Positions 49,842 through 52,512 of a DNA stretch of 52,512 bases are shown here, one piece after another (position 1 is the stretch's first letter; each line of letters opens with the position of its first letter). The translations under genes and the position numbers were made by a program. The stretch spans positions 1 through 52,512 of the forward strand of contig NZ_JAEMTA010000032.1 of the NCBI RefSeq assembly GCF_016462545.1. Direction: 5' to 3'. Origin of the DNA: Mycolicibacterium sp. (lineage in GTDB: Bacteria; Actinomycetota; Actinomycetes; Mycobacteriales; Mycobacteriaceae). The notes under the pieces are model-generated. The model had not been told where the DNA came from and ran no database searches. It saw only the letters and a program-made list of their open reading frames with translations.

Positions 49842-52512
49842 ATGGCGCCCAGCGACCATGGCTCGAGTCAAGGCGGGCTAAAGCAGGGGCTCTACAACCC
49901 GGCCTACGAACACGACTCCTGTGGGGTCGCGATGGTCGCCGACATGCACGGCCGCCGCAGCCGCGACATCGTCGACAAGGCCATCACCGCGTTGCTGAAC
50001 ATGGAGCACCGTGGTGCTCAGGGTGCAGAACCCAACACCGGCGACGGCGCGGGGATTCTGCTCCAGGTTCCGGACGAGTTCCTCCGTGCGGTCTGCAAGG
50101 ACGAGGGCTTCGATCTGCCGCCCGCGGGCAGCTACGCCACCGGCATCGCCTTCCTGCCCCAGTCGTCCCGCGACGCCGCAGCCGCCTGCGAGTCGGTGCA
50201 GAAGATCATCGAGGCCGAGGGTCTGACCTTCCTCGGATGGCGCGACGTGCCGACCGACGATTCGTCCCTCGGCGCGCTGGCCCGCGACGCGATGCCGACC
50301 TTCCGTCAGGTGTTCATCGGCGGCGCCTCCGGCATGGACCTGGAGCGGCGCGCCTACGTCGTGCGCAAGCGGGCCGAGCACGAGCTGGGCACCAAGGGCC
50401 CGGGGCAGGACGGACCAGGTCGCGAAACGGTCTACTTCCCTAGCCTCTCCGGCCAGACGTTCGCCTACAAGGGAATGCTCACCACGCCGCAGCTGAAGGC
50501 GTTCTACCTCGATCTGCAGGACGAGCGCCTCACCAGCGCGCTCGGCATCGTCCACTCCCGCTTCTCGACCAACACGTTCCCGTCCTGGCCGCTGGCGCAC
50601 CCGTTCCGTCGCGTCGCCCACAACGGTGAGATCAACACCGTCACCGGAAACGAGAACTGGATGCGGGCGCGCGAAGCGTTGATCCGCACCGACGTCTTCG
50701 GGTCGTACGACGACGTGGACAAGATCTTCCCCGTCTGCACCCCGGGCGCCTCCGATACCGCCCGCTTCGACGAGGTCCTCGAACTGCTGCACCTCGGTGG
50801 TCGCAGCCTGCCGCACGCGGTGCTGATGATGATCCCCGAGGCGTGGGAGCGCCACGAGTCCATGGACCCCGCCCGTCGGGCCTTCTACGAGTACCACTCC
50901 TCGCTGATGGAGCCGTGGGACGGCCCGGCGTCGGTGTGCTTCACCGACGGCACCGTGATCGGGGCCGTGCTCGACCGCAACGGCCTGCGCCCCTCGCGGG
51001 TCTGGGTCACCGACGACGGCCTCGTCGTGATGGCGTCGGAGGCGGGCGTGCTCAACCTCGACCCGTCGACCGTGGTGCGCAAGATGCGTCTGCAACCAGG
51101 CCGCATGTTCCTGGTGGACACCGCGCAGGGACGCATCGTCTCCGACGAGGAGGTGAAGGCCGAACTCGCCGCCGAGCAGCCGTACCAGGAGTGGTTGGAC
51201 GCCGGACTCTTCCACCTCGGCGACCTGCCGCCCGGCGACTACGTGCGCATGCCGCACCACCGGGTCGTGCTGCGGCAGCAGGCCTTCGGCTACACCTACG
51301 AGGAGCTCAACCTCCTGGTCGCGCCCATGGCCCGTACAGGCGCCGAGGCGCTGGGCTCGATGGGCACCGATACGCCGGTGGCCGTGCTGTCGGCGCGCCC
51401 GCGGATGCTCTACGACTACTTCCAGCAGCTGTTCGCGCAGGTCACCAATCCGCCTCTGGACGCCATCCGCGAAGAGGTCGTCACCAGCCTGCAGGGCACC
51501 GTGGGACCCGAGGGCGACCTGCTCAACCCGAACGCCGACTCCTGTCGCCAGATCGTGCTGTCGAACCCGATCCTGCGCAACGCCGAACTATCGAAGCTGA
51601 TCTGCGTCGACCCCGACCACGAGATCCGGGGCCACAAGCACGGTCTGCGGGCGGCGGTCATCCGTTGCCTCTACCCGGTGGCCCGGGGCGGTCAGGGGCT
51701 GCGGGAGGCGCTCGACGACGTCCGCGCCAAGGTCTCGTCGGCCATCCGCGACGGGGCGCGCATCATCGTGCTCTCCGACCGCGAATCGAACGAATCGCTC
51801 GCCCCGATCCCGTCGTTGCTCAGCGTGTCTGCCGTGCACCACCACCTGGTGCGCGACCGGACCCGCACCCAGGTGGGCCTCGTCGTCGAAGCCGGCGATG
51901 CCCGCGAGGTGCACCACATGGCTGCCCTGTGCGGATTCGGCGCCGCCGCGATCAACCCCTACATGGCCTTCGAGTCCATCGAGGACATGGTCGACCGCGG
52001 GGTCATCACCGACATCACCAGTGACCAGGCCAAGGCCAACTACACCAAGGCCGCTGGCAAGGGCGTGCTGAAGGTGATGTCCAAGATGGGCATCTCGACG
52101 CTGGCGTCCTACACCGGTGCCCAGCTGTTCCAGGCCATCGGCATCAGCCAGCAGGTGCTCGACGACTACTTCGGCGGACTGCACTGCCCGGTCGGCGGAA
52201 TCGACCTCGACGACATCGCGGCCGACGTCGCGAGCCGGCACGCGCTGGCCTACCTGGACCGCCCCGACGAGCGCGCCCACCGCGAGCTCGAGGTCGGTGG
52301 CGAGTACCAGTGGCGTCGCGAGGGCGAATACCACCTCTTCAACCCCGACACCGTCTTCAAGTTGCAGCACGCCACCCGGACCGGCCAGTACTCGATCTTC
52401 AAGGAGTACACCAAGCTGGTCGACGATCAGAGCGAGCGGTTCGCGTCGCTGCGCGGCCTGCTGAAGTTCCGCGACGACGTGCGTCCCCCGGTGCCGCTGG
52501 ACGAGGTCGAGC
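49842..52512 (+). CDS. gltB: Glutamate synthase (NADPH) large subunit GltB, 5' part
   Basis: GltB makes two glutamates from glutamine and 2-oxoglutarate, with GltD providing electrons. From ATG 49842 the frame runs open to the window end (890 codons; a full protein has about 1,500). The N-terminal propeptide of 26 residues precedes the catalytic Cys 27 in YEHDSCGVAM, which becomes the Ntn nucleophile. The glutaminase domain (LNMEHRGAQGAEP, HSRFSTNTFPSWPLAHPFR, HNGEINT) is followed by the central domain (LLNPNADSCRQIVLSNPIL, HHHLVRDRTRTQVGLVVE, INPYMAFE). The start of the FMN-binding domain is visible (GISTLASYTGAQLFQAIGI). The FeS cluster region lies beyond the edge. GAGG is the ribosome site. 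Confidence 0.95.
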   Translation, partial: MAPSDHGSSQGGLKQGLYNPAYEHDSCGVAMVADMHGRRSRDIVDKAITALLNMEHRGAQGAEPNTGDGAGILLQVPDEFLRAVCKDEGFDLPPAGSYATGIAFLPQSSRDAAAACESVQKIIEAEGLTFLGWRDVPTDDSSLGALARDAMPTFRQVFIGGASGMDLERRAYVVRKRAEHELGTKGPGQDGPGRETVYFPSLSGQTFAYKGMLTTPQLKAFYLDLQDERLTSALGIVHSRFSTNTFPSWPLAHPFRRVAHNGEINTVTGNENWMRAREALIRTDVFGSYDDVDKIFPVCTPGASDTARFDEVLELLHLGGRSLPHAVLMMIPEAWERHESMDPARRAFYEYHSSLMEPWDGPASVCFTDGTVIGAVLDRNGLRPSRVWVTDDGLVVMASEAGVLNLDPSTVVRKMRLQPGRMFLVDTAQGRIVSDEEVKAELAAEQPYQEWLDAGLFHLGDLPPGDYVRMPHHRVVLRQQAFGYTYEELNLLVAPMARTGAEALGSMGTDTPVAVLSARPRMLYDYFQQLFAQVTNPPLDAIREEVVTSLQGTVGPEGDLLNPNADSCRQIVLSNPILRNAELSKLICVDPDHEIRGHKHGLRAAVIRCLYPVARGGQGLREALDDVRAKVSSAIRDGARIIVLSDRESNESLAPIPSLLSVSAVHHHLVRDRTRTQVGLVVEAGDAREVHHMAALCGFGAAAINPYMAFESIEDMVDRGVITDITSDQAKANYTKAAGKGVLKVMSKMGISTLASYTGAQLFQAIGISQQVLDDYFGGLHCPVGGIDLDDIAADVASRHALAYLDRPDERAHRELEVGGEYQWRREGEYHLFNPDTVFKLQHATRTGQYSIFKEYTKLVDDQSERFASLRGLLKFRDDVRPPVPLDEVE

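Noticed and set aside
49462..49881. 139-codon frame leading into gltB
   Set aside because: It spans the AT-rich island and promoter and overlaps the gltB start in another frame; its composition is not coding-like.

Overview
The window is high-GC actinobacterial DNA, almost certainly from a fast-growing mycobacterium (Mycolicibacterium-type). Several proteins read as close mycobacterial orthologues: maltokinase Mak, a PncA with the MRALIVVDVQ start, CYP138, a Dps1-type Dps, an F420-dependent PPOX protein of the Rv1155 type, and the first 890 codons of GltB. The block TetR / cyp138 / msr / SnoaL-like / epimerase (30627-36202) matches the order I recall for M. tuberculosis Rv0135c-Rv0139. Genes are closely packed, with many GTG starts, four-base ATGA/GTGA stop-start overlaps, and several starts that look leaderless (a TANNNT -10 hexamer ending 6 nt before the start codon). 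I saw no rRNA, tRNA, CRISPR, insertion sequence or prophage.

Layout. 1-1857: tail of a DUF222/HNH (13E12-type) protein, a PyrE-like phosphoribosyltransferase and a HugZ-like protein. 2126-7123: small membrane protein, maltokinase without an adjacent treS, secreted glycoside hydrolase, GT39-type membrane glycosyltransferase. 7086-9179: MarR regulator plus a two-gene ABC exporter. 9290-12711: acidic protein, methyltransferase, glycogen debranching enzyme GlgX. 13129-15588: six tightly coupled genes for Asp23/Gls24 (alkaline-shock) proteins and their membrane partners. 15597-19942: four-gene membrane operon (two polytopic proteins, a tiny acidic-tailed membrane protein, a cupredoxin-like lipoprotein) running into pncA.

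20148-29330: C39-like cysteine peptidase, a six-domain diguanylate cyclase, a small gene under a near-perfect SOS box, an F420/PPOX protein, a GT4 / methyltransferase / six-hairpin-like operon behind a palindromic operator and a 13-codon leaderless ORF, a second membrane diguanylate cyclase and a DUF2127 protein. 29343-36202: methyltransferase, two TetR regulators, CYP138, an in-frame MsrB-MsrA fusion, and a KstR-type operator between an exported hydrolase and a SnoaL/epimerase pair. 36213-41093: three-gene nitrile hydratase/thiocyanate hydrolase-like operon, CopD-like protein, STAS-like protein, hemophore-like and Gly-rich secreted proteins, DUF4262. 41210-52512: DUF3516 helicase, DAO-type oxidoreductase, SRPBCC, DUF427, AlkA-like glycosylase, DUF2461, Dps, AqpZ, and the 5' part of gltB.

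Themes are carbohydrate/glycogen metabolism (Mak, GlgX, GT39, GT4, GH), envelope stress (Asp23 cluster), redox and metal handling (HugZ, MsrBA, Dps, CopD, cupredoxin, hemophore), and signalling (two diguanylate cyclases without an EAL or HD-GYP partner here). The candidates I consider least described are the Asp23/AmaP-like cluster, the membrane/cupredoxin operon, the nitrile hydratase-like operon with an Asp-His repeat tail, the leaderless uORF/operator in front of the GT4 operon, and the MsrB-MsrA fusion with an internal ribosome binding site. All functions come from reading the sequence; no database search was run.
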